From the NCBI GenBank assembly GCA_037045455.1, contig JBAOIN010000012.1, positions 434,001 through 498,000 on the forward strand: a stretch of 64,000 bases of DNA. Reading direction: 5' to 3'. Position numbers and translations under genes: made by a program. The DNA is from JADKAV01 sp037045455. Lineage in GTDB: Bacteria > Actinomycetota > Actinomycetes > S36-B12 > UBA10799. The stretch's first letter is position 1. Each line of letters opens with the position of its first letter. Positions 47,565 to 57,828 of this stretch are shown piece after piece. The notes under the pieces were generated by a model that was given only the letters and a program-made list of their open reading frames with translations, did no database searches and was not told where the DNA came from.

Positions 47565-47852
47565 TCAGATCTGGCCCGCATCCGGCGGTCTGTTCAACAG
47601 GGCCGCGAGCCGCGCTGACACCTCCGCGTCCGGGGCGTCCACGTCGAGCACCTTCGTCCTGCCCGTCGCGCCGCTGACCAGCGTGACGCGCGAACGCCGC
47701 AGGCCGAACGCCTTGGCCACGGCCTCGCACACAGCCGCGTTCGCGCGCCCGTCGACCGGCGGTGCGCTGACCGCCACCACCAACGCGTCACCGTAGGCTC
47801 CGCCCACTTTCACCCGCGAGGCGCCCGGCTTGACTCGAACTGTCACGCGCAC
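47565..47852 (-). CDS. DUF167 (YggU) family protein
   Basis: 95 residues, full length. The pattern VRVKPGASRVKV and PPVDGRANAAVCEAVAKAFGL is characteristic of the family, which has no established function. It is a common conserved gene in bacteria. Confidence 0.88.
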   Translation of the reverse strand: MRVTVRVKPGASRVKVGGAYGDALVVAVSAPPVDGRANAAVCEAVAKAFGLRRSRVTLVSGATGRTKVLDVDAPDAEVSARLAALLNRPPDAGQI

Positions 47853-47862
47853 ATGCGCGACG

Positions 47863-47955
47863 TTACTGCTGCTCTTCTTCCTCGGGTGCTTCCACGTCGT
47901 CGACGGCGTCGGTGAGCGCCTTGTCCTGGGGTGGTTCTTCCGGTAGTTCGGTCAT
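47863..47955 (-). CDS. Very small acidic protein (30 aa)
   Basis: ATG 47955 to TAA 47863-47865. It begins MTELPEEPPQDKALTDAVDD and ends EEEEQQ, so it is very acidic and probably disordered. The start and short length are uncertain; it resembles the other acidic small proteins in the window. Coding is plausible by codon use. Confidence 0.4.
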   Translation of the reverse strand: MTELPEEPPQDKALTDAVDDVEAPEEEEQQ

Positions 47956-47976
47956 GGAGGTGGTGTGCCCCGATCG

Positions 47977-49002
47977 TCACGCCGGATACAGCGCCACCTC
48001 GGCGGCTTTGACCGCGAACCAGACGTCAGAACCCACCGTGAGGTCCAGCTCCGCCACCGAAGCGGGCGTGATGTCGGCGCTCAACTCAGCCATCCGAACC
48101 CGGACGAGATGGGCCTGTGGTTCCAGTGCTGTCAACGCCCCCCGGACGACGTTGCGGGGACTGCCGGAGGGTTCTGCCCGATGCACCGACACCGCACTCG
48201 GCCGGAACACCGCGATTGCCTGCTGCCCGGCTGTCAACGGCGGCTCCGGTTCGCCATGGATCACTGTGGTGTCGGACCGCAAGGAGTACTCGTCGAGCGC
48301 CAAGCCGGTTACCATGTTCAAGCCGCACAGGCTGGCTGCGAACGCGCTGCGCGGCTGGCGCATCACGTCCTGCGTCGGGCCTTCTTCGACCACCCGTCCG
48401 TCGTCCAGCACGGCGATCCGGTCGGCGAGCAGGACGGCATCCAGGATCTCGTGCGTCACGAGGATCGCGGTGCGATCGCGCAGGACCCGGCGTAACGTCT
48501 GCCGCACCGCGACCGCGATGTCGACGTCCAGAGCAGCCAGCGGCTCATCGAGGAGCAGTAGTTCCGGCTCGGCCGCCAAAGCCCGCGCCAAAGCGACGCG
48601 CTGTGCCTGACCTCCGGACAGCTCGGCAGGCTTGCGATCGGCGAACTCCGCAGCGTCGACCTCATCGAGCCAGCGCAGGGCAGCCTGCGTCGCATCCGCC
48701 TTGGGGAGTCCACGGCTGCGCGGGCCGAAGGCGACATTGTTGACGGCCGACATGTGTGGGAACAGCAGCGGTTCCTGGGCCATCAGCGCGATACGGCGCT
48801 CGTGCGGTGACAGCCCGAACAGGGCGCGGCCATTGAGTTGGGCGTGCCCGGAGTCAGGGGTCAGCAGGCCGGACAGAAGCTGCAGAACGGTACTCTTGCC
48901 GGCCCCATTGAGCCCCAGCAGAGCCAGTGTTTCCGCCTCGGGCAATTGCAGGCTGACATCGAAATTGCGGGCCGCGAGTTGCGCATCGAACTGCAGGCTC
49001 AT
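47977..49002 (-). CDS. modC: Molybdate ABC transporter ATP-binding protein
   Basis: 341 residues. Walker A is LLGLNGAGKSTVLQLL, the signature is LSGGQAQRVALARAL and Walker B is LLLLDEPLAALD, followed by a C-terminal Mop-like TOBE region (about 270-341: NVVRGALTALEPQAHLVRV). With ModB it drives molybdate uptake. Its ATG overlaps the modB stop by 4 bp. Confidence 0.9.
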   Translation of the reverse strand: MSLQFDAQLAARNFDVSLQLPEAETLALLGLNGAGKSTVLQLLSGLLTPDSGHAQLNGRALFGLSPHERRIALMAQEPLLFPHMSAVNNVAFGPRSRGLPKADATQAALRWLDEVDAAEFADRKPAELSGGQAQRVALARALAAEPELLLLDEPLAALDVDIAVAVRQTLRRVLRDRTAILVTHEILDAVLLADRIAVLDDGRVVEEGPTQDVMRQPRSAFAASLCGLNMVTGLALDEYSLRSDTTVIHGEPEPPLTAGQQAIAVFRPSAVSVHRAEPSGSPRNVVRGALTALEPQAHLVRVRMAELSADITPASVAELDLTVGSDVWFAVKAAEVALYPA

Positions 49003-49772
49003 GAGCTGCGCCGAGCCAGGCCGATCACCAGAACGGCGACCAGGATGAGCAACAAGGACAGCGCTATGGCGGCGTGGGGATCTGTCTCGCGCTGGAGGTA
49101 GATCTCCAGCGGCAGTGTGCGGGTCGTGCCTTCCAGACTGCCGGCGAACGTGATGGTTGCGCCGAATTCACCGAGCGCCCGGGCGAAGGACAGGATCGCG
49201 CCCGAGGCCAGCGCGGGCAGCATCATGGGGATGGTCACTCGGCGCAGCACGGTGCTCGGTCTGGCGCCCAGCGTCGCCGCGATCGCCTCGTAGCGCTGGC
49301 CGAACGTGCGCAGCGCACCTTCCAGACTGACCACGAGGAACGGCATCGCGACGAACGTCTGAGCCATGATCACCGCGGTCGTCGAGAAGGCGATCTGGAT
49401 GCCGAGCACCTCGAGCGTGCCGCCCAGCAGCCCGCGCCGGCCGAACGTGTAGAGCAGCGCGATGCCGGCGACCACTGGTGGCAGGACCAACGGCAGCAGC
49501 ACAAGGGAGCGCAGCACGTTCTGGCCCGGGAACGTCGTCCGCGCCAGCAGTAGCGCCATCGGCACGCCAAACAGGACGCACAGGATCGTCGCGATCGTGG
49601 AGGTCTTCAAGCTCAGCCACAAAGCGGCCAGCGACGAGGGAGAGGCCAGCAGTGCCGGCAGTTCCGTCCAACTGACGCGGGTCAGCATCGCCGCCAGCGG
49701 CAGCACGATGAACAGCGACCCGAGCCCCGCGAGCAGGAAGACCCAGGTCGGTAGCGCCAGCCTGCCGCGCAC
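48999..49772 (-). CDS. modB: Molybdate ABC transporter permease
   Basis: 257 residues, six membrane segments. The ABC permease EAA loop is ALRTFGQRYEAIAATLGARPSTVLRRVTIPM near residue 160; LGEFGATITFAGSLEGTTRTLPLEIYLQ is characteristic of ModB. It follows modA with no gap. Confidence 0.92.
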   Translation of the reverse strand: MRGRLALPTWVFLLAGLGSLFIVLPLAAMLTRVSWTELPALLASPSSLAALWLSLKTSTIATILCVLFGVPMALLLARTTFPGQNVLRSLVLLPLVLPPVVAGIALLYTFGRRGLLGGTLEVLGIQIAFSTTAVIMAQTFVAMPFLVVSLEGALRTFGQRYEAIAATLGARPSTVLRRVTIPMMLPALASGAILSFARALGEFGATITFAGSLEGTTRTLPLEIYLQRETDPHAAIALSLLLILVAVLVIGLARRSS

Positions 49773-50498
49773 TTACGGTGCGCCGAATCCCGCGTCGGAC
49801 ATGACCTTCTGCCCTTCTGGCCCGGTGACCAAGTTCGCGAAGTCCTGCGCCAATGTGGTCTGCTCCGACCCGGCCACCACGGCGATCGGGTAGGTGTTCA
49901 CGGCGTTGACGTCCGTTGGAATCTTGATGCTCTGCACCTTGTCGCCGGCTGCCTGGACGTCGGTCACATAGACGACACCGGCATCGGCTTCACCGGTGGT
50001 CACCTTGTTGAGCACGTCCGTGACGGACGCTTCCTCGCTGACCGGCTTGAGGGTGACGCCGCTGTTCTGCTCGATCTTCTCGGTGGCGGCGCCGCACGGC
50101 ACCTCCGGTGCACAGACAACGACCTGCGCGTCGGCCAGGTCAGCGAACTTCTGGATGCTCGCGGGGTTGCCCGGTGGTACCGCGACCATCATTGAGTTCG
50201 TGGCGAAGTTCGTCGGGCTCTTCACGAGGTCGCCCGCCTTCTGCATGTTCGCCTCGTCGGCTGATGCGAAGACGTCAGCCGGAGCGCCCTGCTGCAGTTG
50301 CGCAACCAGATCCGACGACCCTGCGAAGTTGAACGTCACCGTGGTGCCCGGATGATCGGCTTCGAACTGCTTGCCCAGTTCGGTGAACGTGTTCTTCAGG
50401 CTCGCCGCGGCGAACACGGTCAGCACGTCCTGATCGGAACCCGAGCAACCAGCCAGCAGTAGTGCAGCACTTGCCAGGATGAGCGCGAGCTTCTTCAC
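49773..50498 (-). CDS. modA: Molybdate-binding lipoprotein
   Basis: 241 residues from GTG 50498 (KKLALILASAALLLAGCSGSD, lipobox LLAGC). ModA features: LTVFAAASLKNTFTELGKQF, FNFAGSSDLVAQLQQGAPADVFASADEANM and GEADAGVVYVTDV. It binds molybdate or tungstate and passes it to ModB. The start overlaps the stop of the upstream HTH gene (GTGA). Confidence 0.93.
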   Translation of the reverse strand: MKKLALILASAALLLAGCSGSDQDVLTVFAAASLKNTFTELGKQFEADHPGTTVTFNFAGSSDLVAQLQQGAPADVFASADEANMQKAGDLVKSPTNFATNSMMVAVPPGNPASIQKFADLADAQVVVCAPEVPCGAATEKIEQNSGVTLKPVSEEASVTDVLNKVTTGEADAGVVYVTDVQAAGDKVQSIKIPTDVNAVNTYPIAVVAGSEQTTLAQDFANLVTGPEGQKVMSDAGFGAP

Positions 50499-50887
50499 GC
50501 GGTCTCCACGATGACGTTGGTCGACTTGATGACCGCCGTGGCGATCGAGCCGGGCTCCAGGCCCAGGTCGTGCACCGCCTCGGTACTCATCAGCGAGACG
50601 ACCCGGAACGGCCCGCACTGCAACTCGACCTGTGACATCACGGCATCGGACTGGATGTCCGTCACGAGACCCACGAAACGGTTACGTGCCGAACTTGCGA
50701 CGCCGGCCGGATCCTCGACCAGGCTGGCGCGCTGCCGGGCGTACATCGCAACGTCGTACGCGTCGATTGCCTTGCGGCCAGCGTCGTCGGTGGCTTCGGT
50801 CAGGACCCCGGTTTCCAGCAGGCGGCGCACGGTGTCATCGCTGACGCCCAGGAAGGCTGCGGCGTCGCGTATTCGCAGATGCGGCAC
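50495..50887 (-). CDS. HTH-Mop (TOBE) molybdate-responsive regulator
   Basis: 130 residues from GTG 50887. The first 60 residues are a MerR/excisionase-like HTH (LRIRDAAAFLGVSDDTVRRLL); the last 68 are a Mop/TOBE domain (ARNRFVGLVTDIQSDAVMSQVELQCGPFRVVSLMSTEAV, with LGLEPGSIATAVIKSTNVIVE). It probably senses molybdate and controls modABC, with which it overlaps. Confidence 0.85.
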   Translation of the reverse strand: MPHLRIRDAAAFLGVSDDTVRRLLETGVLTEATDDAGRKAIDAYDVAMYARQRASLVEDPAGVASSARNRFVGLVTDIQSDAVMSQVELQCGPFRVVSLMSTEAVHDLGLEPGSIATAVIKSTNVIVETA

Positions 50888-51087
50888 AGTGATACTCGAG
50901 AGTCATCGGACGCAAACTGGCGACGAATATCGCCGAGGTAGCGGCCGTTTCTGCAAGGCGCCAGGGGTCTTGCCGCGAATCTCTGGGCTGCCGGCACCGG
51001 ACCGGACCGGTCCGTGGGCACGACACGGACGGGTAGTTGAGCGCCCGACAATGCATCACGGATTGCCGGCTTGTCCGGGCTGCGGAA
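50888..51087. other. Intergenic stretch without a recognised gene
   Basis: 200 bases between the regulator and the VOC-family gene, probably holding the mod promoter. No convincing ORF or terminator was seen. Confidence 0.4.
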
Positions 51088-51457
51088 CTACTCCGTGGCG
51101 GTGGTGCCCTCGTAGAGCCCCATCACGTTGCCATCCGGATCCTCGATCGCGGCCCACCAACTGGTTTCGCTGATCGGCGACTTGCCCTGTGTCACCGTGC
51201 CGCCGAGTTCTTCCACGCGTGCCAGCGCTTCATCGATCGAGTCCACCTCGACGTAGCTGCGTGGCTGGGTGAAGCCGGGACTGCGGGGCGCCAGACCCGC
51301 CTCCGCTGATGCCGATTCGGCGCCCGCCACATCGGATAACCCTCGAAACCCGGCGGCTCGGCGAGCTGCCAGCCGAAGACTCCGGAGTAGAAACCCTGCG
51401 CGCTGCGAGAGTGTCGGATACCGGGATGTCGATGTGGGTGATGTCTCCGTGAGCCAT
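51088..51457 (-). CDS. VOC-superfamily (glyoxalase-like) protein, frame broken
   Basis: About 120 residues from ATG 51457. MAHGDITHIDIPVSDTLAARR starts a VOC fold; FYSGVFGWQLAEPPGFEGYPMW is reached after one extra base near 51402; LAPRSPGFTQPRSYVEVDSIDEALARVEELGGTV and WWAAIEDPDGNVMGLYEG complete it. Two or three more extra bases lie near 51310-51340. It resembles the CFP30B/27-kDa antigen group. Substrate unknown. Confidence 0.75.
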
Positions 51458-51488
51458 GGAAGAACTCTCATTCACAAAGGTGACAGCG

Positions 51489-52748
51489 TCAATCCCCGCC
51501 CAGCTGATCGCGCCCCAGCAGTTCGGCGTACGACTCCCGCCGCACGGCCAGGCGCGCCTTTCCGTTCTCGCAGAACACGACCGGCGGACGCAGGGCGCCG
51601 TTGTAGTTGTTGCTCATAGTGAACGTGTAAGCGCCGGTGGCCGGGATGGCGAGCAGGTCGCCGACGGCCGGCTCGACGAGTTCATGGTCGGTGACGAACG
51701 TGTCCCCCGACTCGCACTGCCGGCCGATGACGTCGCACACCTCGAGCGCGCCGGACTTGTCGATGACGACTGGATGGAAGGGCTGTCCGTAGAGCGCGAC
51801 TTCCAGGTTGTCTGCCATGCCGCCGTCGACCGCGACGTGCGTCCGCAGACCGCGCTTGACGGTGACGACCCGGTAGACGGTGATGCCGTTCGGCCCCACC
51901 ATCGAGCGGCCCGGCTCGATGAGCAGCTCGACGTCCTCGCCCAGATGGCGATGGACTGCAGCGACCAGGCGCCGGGCGTACTCCTCGATCGTGGGAGCGG
52001 TGTCGGCGGGCACGTAACGGATGCCGAGGCCGCCGCCGAGGTCGTACACGTCGAAGCGCTGCAGCCGGGCCAGCGATGCCACGGCCTGCTCGAACTGGTC
52101 GACGTTGAGGATCTGCGACCCGATGTGTGCGTGCAGACCGCGCAGTTCCAGCATGGGCTCGCGTTGAATCGCAGCGATCGCGTCCTCGATCTGATGACTC
52201 GGGACGCCGAACTTCGAGGCATCGTGGCCGGTGGCGATCTTCGCGTTGGTGTCGGCATCGATGGCCGGACTCACCCGCAGCAACACCGGCACTGGTTCCT
52301 CGGCCATGCGCGCGATCCGGGCCACGTCGTCGAGGTTGTCGACCACGATGTAGCCGATGCGCAGTTCGATCGCCTTGGCAATCTCGGCCTCGGATTTGGC
52401 GTTGCCGTGCAGCACGATGCGCGCCGGATCCACGCCCGCGCGTTGCGCCGCCAGCAGCTCGCCCAGCCCGGCGACGTCCAATCCGCATCCGGCCCGCGCA
52501 ACGACATCCATCACCGATGGCGTTGGGAAGCTCTTCGAGGCGAACATCACCCGGCTGTTCGGGTGCCGGGACGTCAGCGCGTGCTGGAACGCCTCAGCCC
52601 GTTCGCGCAATCCCGCCACATCGACCAGGTATGCCGGAGTGCCGAACTCCTCGGCCACGTCGGCGACCCGGCACCCACCCAGCGTCAGGCGGCCTTCGCC
52701 GTCCAGCGCGGTGTGCGGAGGGAAGATATCGAGCGGTAGGTCGGCCAT
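51489..52748 (-). CDS. lysA: Diaminopimelate decarboxylase
   Basis: 419 residues from ATG 52748 (MADLPLDIFPPHTALDGEG). PLP-binding Lys is in MFASKSFPTPSV, HIGSQI and GGGLGIRY follow, and EPGRSMVG and the C-terminal CESGDTF, GAYTFTMSNNYNG complete the fold type III decarboxylase. It makes lysine from meso-diaminopimelate. It is divergent from fumC across a long palindrome. Confidence 0.96.
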   Translation of the reverse strand: MADLPLDIFPPHTALDGEGRLTLGGCRVADVAEEFGTPAYLVDVAGLRERAEAFQHALTSRHPNSRVMFASKSFPTPSVMDVVARAGCGLDVAGLGELLAAQRAGVDPARIVLHGNAKSEAEIAKAIELRIGYIVVDNLDDVARIARMAEEPVPVLLRVSPAIDADTNAKIATGHDASKFGVPSHQIEDAIAAIQREPMLELRGLHAHIGSQILNVDQFEQAVASLARLQRFDVYDLGGGLGIRYVPADTAPTIEEYARRLVAAVHRHLGEDVELLIEPGRSMVGPNGITVYRVVTVKRGLRTHVAVDGGMADNLEVALYGQPFHPVVIDKSGALEVCDVIGRQCESGDTFVTDHELVEPAVGDLLAIPATGAYTFTMSNNYNGALRPPVVFCENGKARLAVRRESYAELLGRDQLGGD

Positions 52749-52780
52749 CGGTTTGCAGCGTAGTGCTTGGCGCAGCAATA

Positions 52781-52839
52781 GCGACGGTTTGTTCCAACTG
52801 CGACAGCTCCAACTTGTCGCAGTTGGAACAAACGGTCAC
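52781..52839. repeat. Four-box palindromic element, GCGAC type, between divergent genes
   Basis: Arms 52783-52805 and 52815-52837 pair at 22 of 23 positions with a 9-nt loop. Boxes GCGAC start at 52781 and 52800, inverted GTCGC at 52816 and GTCAC at 52835: 19 bp on each side. Unlike the other copies, it lies between divergent promoters, so it cannot be a terminator for either gene. Confidence 0.72.
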
Positions 52840-52884
52840 CTCTGGCTGATCGCCGAAAGCCCGGGTGGCTCTTGGCCAGCGGGG

Positions 52885-52890
52885 TACGTT
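52885..52890 (+). promoter_or_regulatory. -10 box of fumC (leaderless)
   Basis: TACGTT ends six bases before ATG 52897. Confidence 0.5.
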
Positions 52891-52896
52891 CCCCGT

Positions 52897-54269
<1,373 letters not shown>

Positions 54270-54273
54270 CCGC

Positions 54274-54354
54274 CCAGAGGTGAGACAACGACGCAGTTGT
54301 GAGCAGTAGACGCCCGTCCTGCGCTGACAACTGCGCCGGAATCTACCTCTGCGG
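54274..54354. repeat. Four-box palindromic element, GTGAG type
   Basis: Boxes GTGAG start at 54280 and 54299, inverted CTGAC at 54324 and CTACC at 54343: 19 bp on each side. The arms CGACGCAGTTGT and ACAACTGCGCCG pair almost fully. It lies between fumC and the small acidic gene. Confidence 0.6.
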
Positions 54355-54361
54355 GTAGGGG

Positions 54362-54484
54362 TTAGCTGATCAGGCCGTTGTCCGCTCCGGGCTCTCGAAT
54401 CTCACCGTCGTCCGGAATGTCCGTTGTGTGCGCCGGCGGGTTGTCGGGGTAGTCGCGCTCGGGCTCGTTGATGGGTTCGCTCAT
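54362..54484 (-). CDS. Small acidic protein (40 aa)
   Basis: ATG 54484 to TAA 54362-54364. It reads MSEPINEPERDYPDNPPAHT and ends GADNGLIS, with the IPDD motif shared by the acidic protein at 43552. It is Pro- and Asp-rich and probably disordered. No homologue recognised. Coding status is plausible. Confidence 0.45.
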   Translation of the reverse strand: MSEPINEPERDYPDNPPAHTTDIPDDGEIREPGADNGLIS

Positions 54485-54615
54485 GTGGGTGACATGCCCG
54501 GCAGGCCTAGATCTAGACCGTCCCACCAGCTGACCCTGGCAGCGCGACGAACAGATGCTTTGTGTCGCACCTGCGGGCTACCGTGGAATCACCACCGAGG
54601 AGATCGGGGCCCGCC

Positions 54616-56097
54616 ATGGACGACCAGCAGCAGTTGCCGGACGAAGACCTGTGGGCGCAGCTCGGGGAGGTGACTGGCAGGGAACGGATCGACGTGCTGT
54701 ACGAGCTCGGCGACCGGGCCTCGCAGCGGCAGGACTTTCCCTCGGCCACAAGCCTCTGGCAGGAGATGGAGACCACGGCCAACGAGGTGGGCGACGCGCA
54801 AGCCGCCGCCGAGGCAGTGCGTCTGCAGGGCGTTGCGGCTTTCTACTCCGGGGAGTATGAGGACGCGATCGCGCTGTACCGCAAGGCTGCCCGTGCGCAC
54901 GAGGAGGCCGGCCGGCTGCGGGACGCGGCAGCTGCGCTGTGGTGCCTGGCTGACACCTTCCGCGCGACCGGTGACTTCGAGGGGCAGTTGCAAGCAGCTG
55001 CCGACAGCCGGGCGATGGCCGAATCCGAGGAAGCTCCCACGATGGCCGGCGATGCCTGTCTGATGCAGGCCCGCGCGCTGTACATGCTGAATCGGGAACA
55101 GGAGGCGTTGACTGCCTGCGCTGCCGGGCGGGAGCATTACCGCAGCGCACCGCGCCCGGAGAAGGTCGCCCAGATCGATGACTTCGCGCTGTCAGTGCAC
55201 CTGTACCTGGGCAATCTCGACGAGGCGCTGGAACTCGCCCGCGGGTGCTTGGTGCTGGCGCGGATGTCGTCGTCGGAGGCCGACGACTCCTACGCGCGGC
55301 TGCGCCTGGCCGAGGTCTTCCACCGCCGGGGTTCGCTTGAGGAAGCAATGGGCCACGCCGAGATCGCGATGCAGGAGTTCCGCACGCGCGACGACCTGCT
55401 CGGCGTCGCCAAGTGCGAGGAACTGCGCGGCCAGGCACTCGACGACAACGGTGAGTCGGAGAAGGCTCTGGAAGCGTTCACGGACGGCCGGGTCCTGTTT
55501 GACGCTATGGGCTGCGACTACGACGCGTTGCGCTGCGAAACCCGCCGAGCGATCCTGATGCACAACATGGGCGACTACGATCTGGCGGCCCAGGCCAACC
55601 GTCGGTTGATCCGGGCATTCAGTGGCGGCGAGGGCCAACAGGTCGAACTGCACTGGAGTGTCGTGCGCCTGCTGGACAACTTCCACGAGGACGGGCAGCA
55701 CGACGAGTGCCTGAAGGCCGCGGTGGAGCATCTCGACAAATGGCCGGAGGGGGTCACCGCTGCCGATCCCGCCTACCGCGAGTTCCTCGGTTTGTACGCG
55801 CTCGCCCTGGAACGCGAGGGCCAGATCGAGCAGGCCACAGCCATCTCCAATCACGTCATCGCGCAAACTCCGGCCCGCGAGGCGAGTCTGGGCACGGCCT
55901 ATTGCTACGAGGTTCGCGGCCGCAGCCAGTTGGAGAGCGACGAAGGCGCGGCCAGTCAGGACTTCTCGCATGCCATCGCGTTGCACCTTGCCCGTAACCG
56001 GGTGGACCGGGCCAAGGAGTTGTCGGCGTACTTCCTGCCCGTGGACAAGGACTCTGGACGAGCCGGCGCCGAGGATCCTGTCGGTGGCCACGCTTGA
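54616..56097 (+). CDS. Tetratricopeptide-repeat protein
   Basis: 493 residues from ATG 54616 (MDDQQQLPDEDLWAQLGEVT). Repeated helical hairpins run through the chain (FYSGEYEDAIALYRKAARAHEEAG, GNLDEALELARGCLVLARM, RGSLEEAMGHAEIAMQEFRT, NMGDYDLAAQANRRLIR), consistent with 8-10 TPRs. There is no signal peptide or enzyme domain. It probably acts as a protein scaffold; partners are unknown. Confidence 0.82.
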   Translation: MDDQQQLPDEDLWAQLGEVTGRERIDVLYELGDRASQRQDFPSATSLWQEMETTANEVGDAQAAAEAVRLQGVAAFYSGEYEDAIALYRKAARAHEEAGRLRDAAAALWCLADTFRATGDFEGQLQAAADSRAMAESEEAPTMAGDACLMQARALYMLNREQEALTACAAGREHYRSAPRPEKVAQIDDFALSVHLYLGNLDEALELARGCLVLARMSSSEADDSYARLRLAEVFHRRGSLEEAMGHAEIAMQEFRTRDDLLGVAKCEELRGQALDDNGESEKALEAFTDGRVLFDAMGCDYDALRCETRRAILMHNMGDYDLAAQANRRLIRAFSGGEGQQVELHWSVVRLLDNFHEDGQHDECLKAAVEHLDKWPEGVTAADPAYREFLGLYALALEREGQIEQATAISNHVIAQTPAREASLGTAYCYEVRGRSQLESDEGAASQDFSHAIALHLARNRVDRAKELSAYFLPVDKDSGRAGAEDPVGGHA

Positions 56098-56121
56098 GCT
56101 ATGCCAAAGTAGCGTGTGCGT

Positions 56122-56220
56122 ATGACGCCATCGATCCCGGAAGTCCCCGCGGGCGAGGCGATGCTGGTGGTGGAGACCAACGTGGTCATGCGCGCGACCA
56201 CCCGGGAATCTGTCGAGTAG
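56122..56220 (+). CDS. Very small protein (32 aa)
   Basis: ATG 56122 to TAG 56218-56220, with TAGCGT (56110-56115) six bases upstream. It begins MTPSIPEVPAGEAMLVVET. The gap to the next gene is 2 bp. Coding is supported mainly by the promoter spacing. Confidence 0.35.
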   Translation: MTPSIPEVPAGEAMLVVETNVVMRATTRESVE

Positions 56221-56222
56221 CC

Positions 56223-56405
56223 GTGTCGGCGCTGGGTGACCTGCTGCGCTGGGAGAACGCCGGCGGGACCTGGCGCGTACTGCATCGCGACAGTGATGGC
56301 GTCACCGTGAGCCTGTGCCGCTGCGACGGCGGCGAGGAGGCGGCCCGGTTCACCTCGGATGAGCCGGATTTGCTCGAGTGGCTGGACCGACCTACTTCAG
56401 CGTGA
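56223..56405 (+). CDS. Small hypothetical protein (60 aa)
   Basis: GTG 56223 (VSALGDLLRWENAGGTWRVL) to TGA 56403-56405. It contains TVSLCRCDGGEEAARFTSDE and ends DLLEWLDRPTSA. It is acidic with two Cys, and no family is recognised. The last 14 bp overlap the 3' end of the TetR gene. Confidence 0.5.
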   Translation: MSALGDLLRWENAGGTWRVLHRDSDGVTVSLCRCDGGEEAARFTSDEPDLLEWLDRPTSA

Positions 56406-56937
56406 CGCGCAGCTCCGGACGGCTGTCGACGGGTTGCTCCATCTCTTCCCACACAGCCGCGACCATCGGGTCGAGGAACAGCACTCCGAACTGTCGCACG
56501 AGCAGATGTACGACCTGCTCCTGTTCCGATCGAGTCGCCTTGATGGTGCCGGACTTCCGCATCGTGGCGACTTCGGCCCGGCTCAGGGCGACGATCCGGG
56601 ACAGCATGCCGGATTCCCCCGGCCGGTCCAAAAGCGCTCGCCGCAGATAATCGGTGACCTCCGGGTGGAACGCCAGCATCGCGTGGACACGGGCGTCCCG
56701 GGCGGCGACGTCCCCGGGTCCGCCGGCCAGAGCGGTCGTCAGGTAGTCGAAGATCTCGTCCTCCACCGCCACCCGCAGCCCGTCCTTGGAGCCGAAGTGG
56801 TGCTGGACCAAGCCGACGGTGCATCCGGCCGCCTCGGCGACCGCGCGCATCGACACCCGCTCGAAGCCGTACCGGCCGAACATCTCCAGCGCGAGGTTAC
56901 GGATCCTGGCTCTTGCGGTCAGATCAGCATCTGGCAC
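56392..56937 (-). CDS. TetR-family regulator
   Basis: 181 residues from GTG 56937, with GAGGAG seven bases upstream. The HTH is FERVSMRAVAEAAGCTVGLVQHHFGSKDGL. It is divergent from the CoA transferase and acyl-CoA dehydrogenase genes and probably controls them. The open frame on the + strand across it is a shadow. Confidence 0.88.
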   Translation of the reverse strand: MPDADLTARARIRNLALEMFGRYGFERVSMRAVAEAAGCTVGLVQHHFGSKDGLRVAVEDEIFDYLTTALAGGPGDVAARDARVHAMLAFHPEVTDYLRRALLDRPGESGMLSRIVALSRAEVATMRKSGTIKATRSEQEQVVHLLVRQFGVLFLDPMVAAVWEEMEQPVDSRPELRVTLK

Positions 56938-56983
56938 GGAGGCTCCTCGAGTACATGTGTAACGGAAACTATATGCTCGTATG

Positions 56984-57820
56984 GTGACCATGATCGTCGG
57001 CCCCTTGTCCGGCATCCGGGTCGTCTCGTTGGCCATCAATCTCCCCGGTCCGGCGGCAGCCGCTCGCTGCACCGCTTTGGGAGCGCAGGTCACCACCGTG
57101 CTGCCGCCGTCCGGCGACCCGATGGCCATGTTTCAGGCGGACTGGTTCGAACAGTTGCATGCCGGCCAGGAACTCATCACCGCGGACCTGAAGAGTGCCG
57201 AGGGGTCGGAGCTGCTGCACGGTCTGTTGGACAAAGCGGACCTGCTCATCACGTCCTCCCGGCCGTCGGCGCTCGCCCGTTTGGGCTTGGACCCGGACAG
57301 CCTCGCGACGCGCCACCCTCGGCTGTGTCACGTGGCCATCGTCGGTCATCCCGGGACCGAGGCCGAGGTGCCCGGCCACGACCTGACCTACCAGGCAGTC
57401 AACGGCTTGCTCAGTCCACCGGCAATGCCCTCGACGCTGATCGCCGACATGGCCGGGTCGGAGCGTGCTGCCCAAGAAGGCATCGCGGCGCTGCTGTACC
57501 GGGAACGCACGGGCACGGCTTCACACCGCGAGGTGGCACTTTCGGATGTGGCCGAGATGATGGCCGAACCGGCACAGCGAGGTCTCACCACTGCCGGGGG
57601 CGTGCTGGGTGGCGGGCTGGGCGTGTACGGGCTGTACGAAACGAAGCAGGGATGGGTGGCGCTGGCAGCGCTGGAACCCCACTTCGCACAGCGCGCCATG
57701 ACCGAACTCGCGCCAGACGGCTCGCCGGCGGCATTCGCGCAAGCGTTCCTGACCCGCACCGCTGCCGAATGGGAGCAGTGGGCCACAGAACGCGACATCC
57801 CCCTCGTCGCAGTTCCCTAG
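56984..57820 (+). CDS. CaiB/BaiF (family III) CoA transferase, short
   Basis: 278 residues, shorter than most members (about 380). LSGIRVVSLAINLPGPAAAAR is the N-terminus, ITADLKSAEGSELLHGLLDKADLLITSSRP fits the CoA site, and VPGHDLTYQAVNG contains the expected catalytic Asp. GTG 56984 is favoured because TATGCT (56972-56977) ends six bases upstream; ATG 56981 is possible. It works with the dehydrogenase just downstream on an unknown acyl-CoA. Confidence 0.82.
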   Translation: MTMIVGPLSGIRVVSLAINLPGPAAAARCTALGAQVTTVLPPSGDPMAMFQADWFEQLHAGQELITADLKSAEGSELLHGLLDKADLLITSSRPSALARLGLDPDSLATRHPRLCHVAIVGHPGTEAEVPGHDLTYQAVNGLLSPPAMPSTLIADMAGSERAAQEGIAALLYRERTGTASHREVALSDVAEMMAEPAQRGLTTAGGVLGGGLGVYGLYETKQGWVALAALEPHFAQRAMTELAPDGSPAAFAQAFLTRTAAEWEQWATERDIPLVAVP

Positions 57821-57828
57821 GAGAAGAC

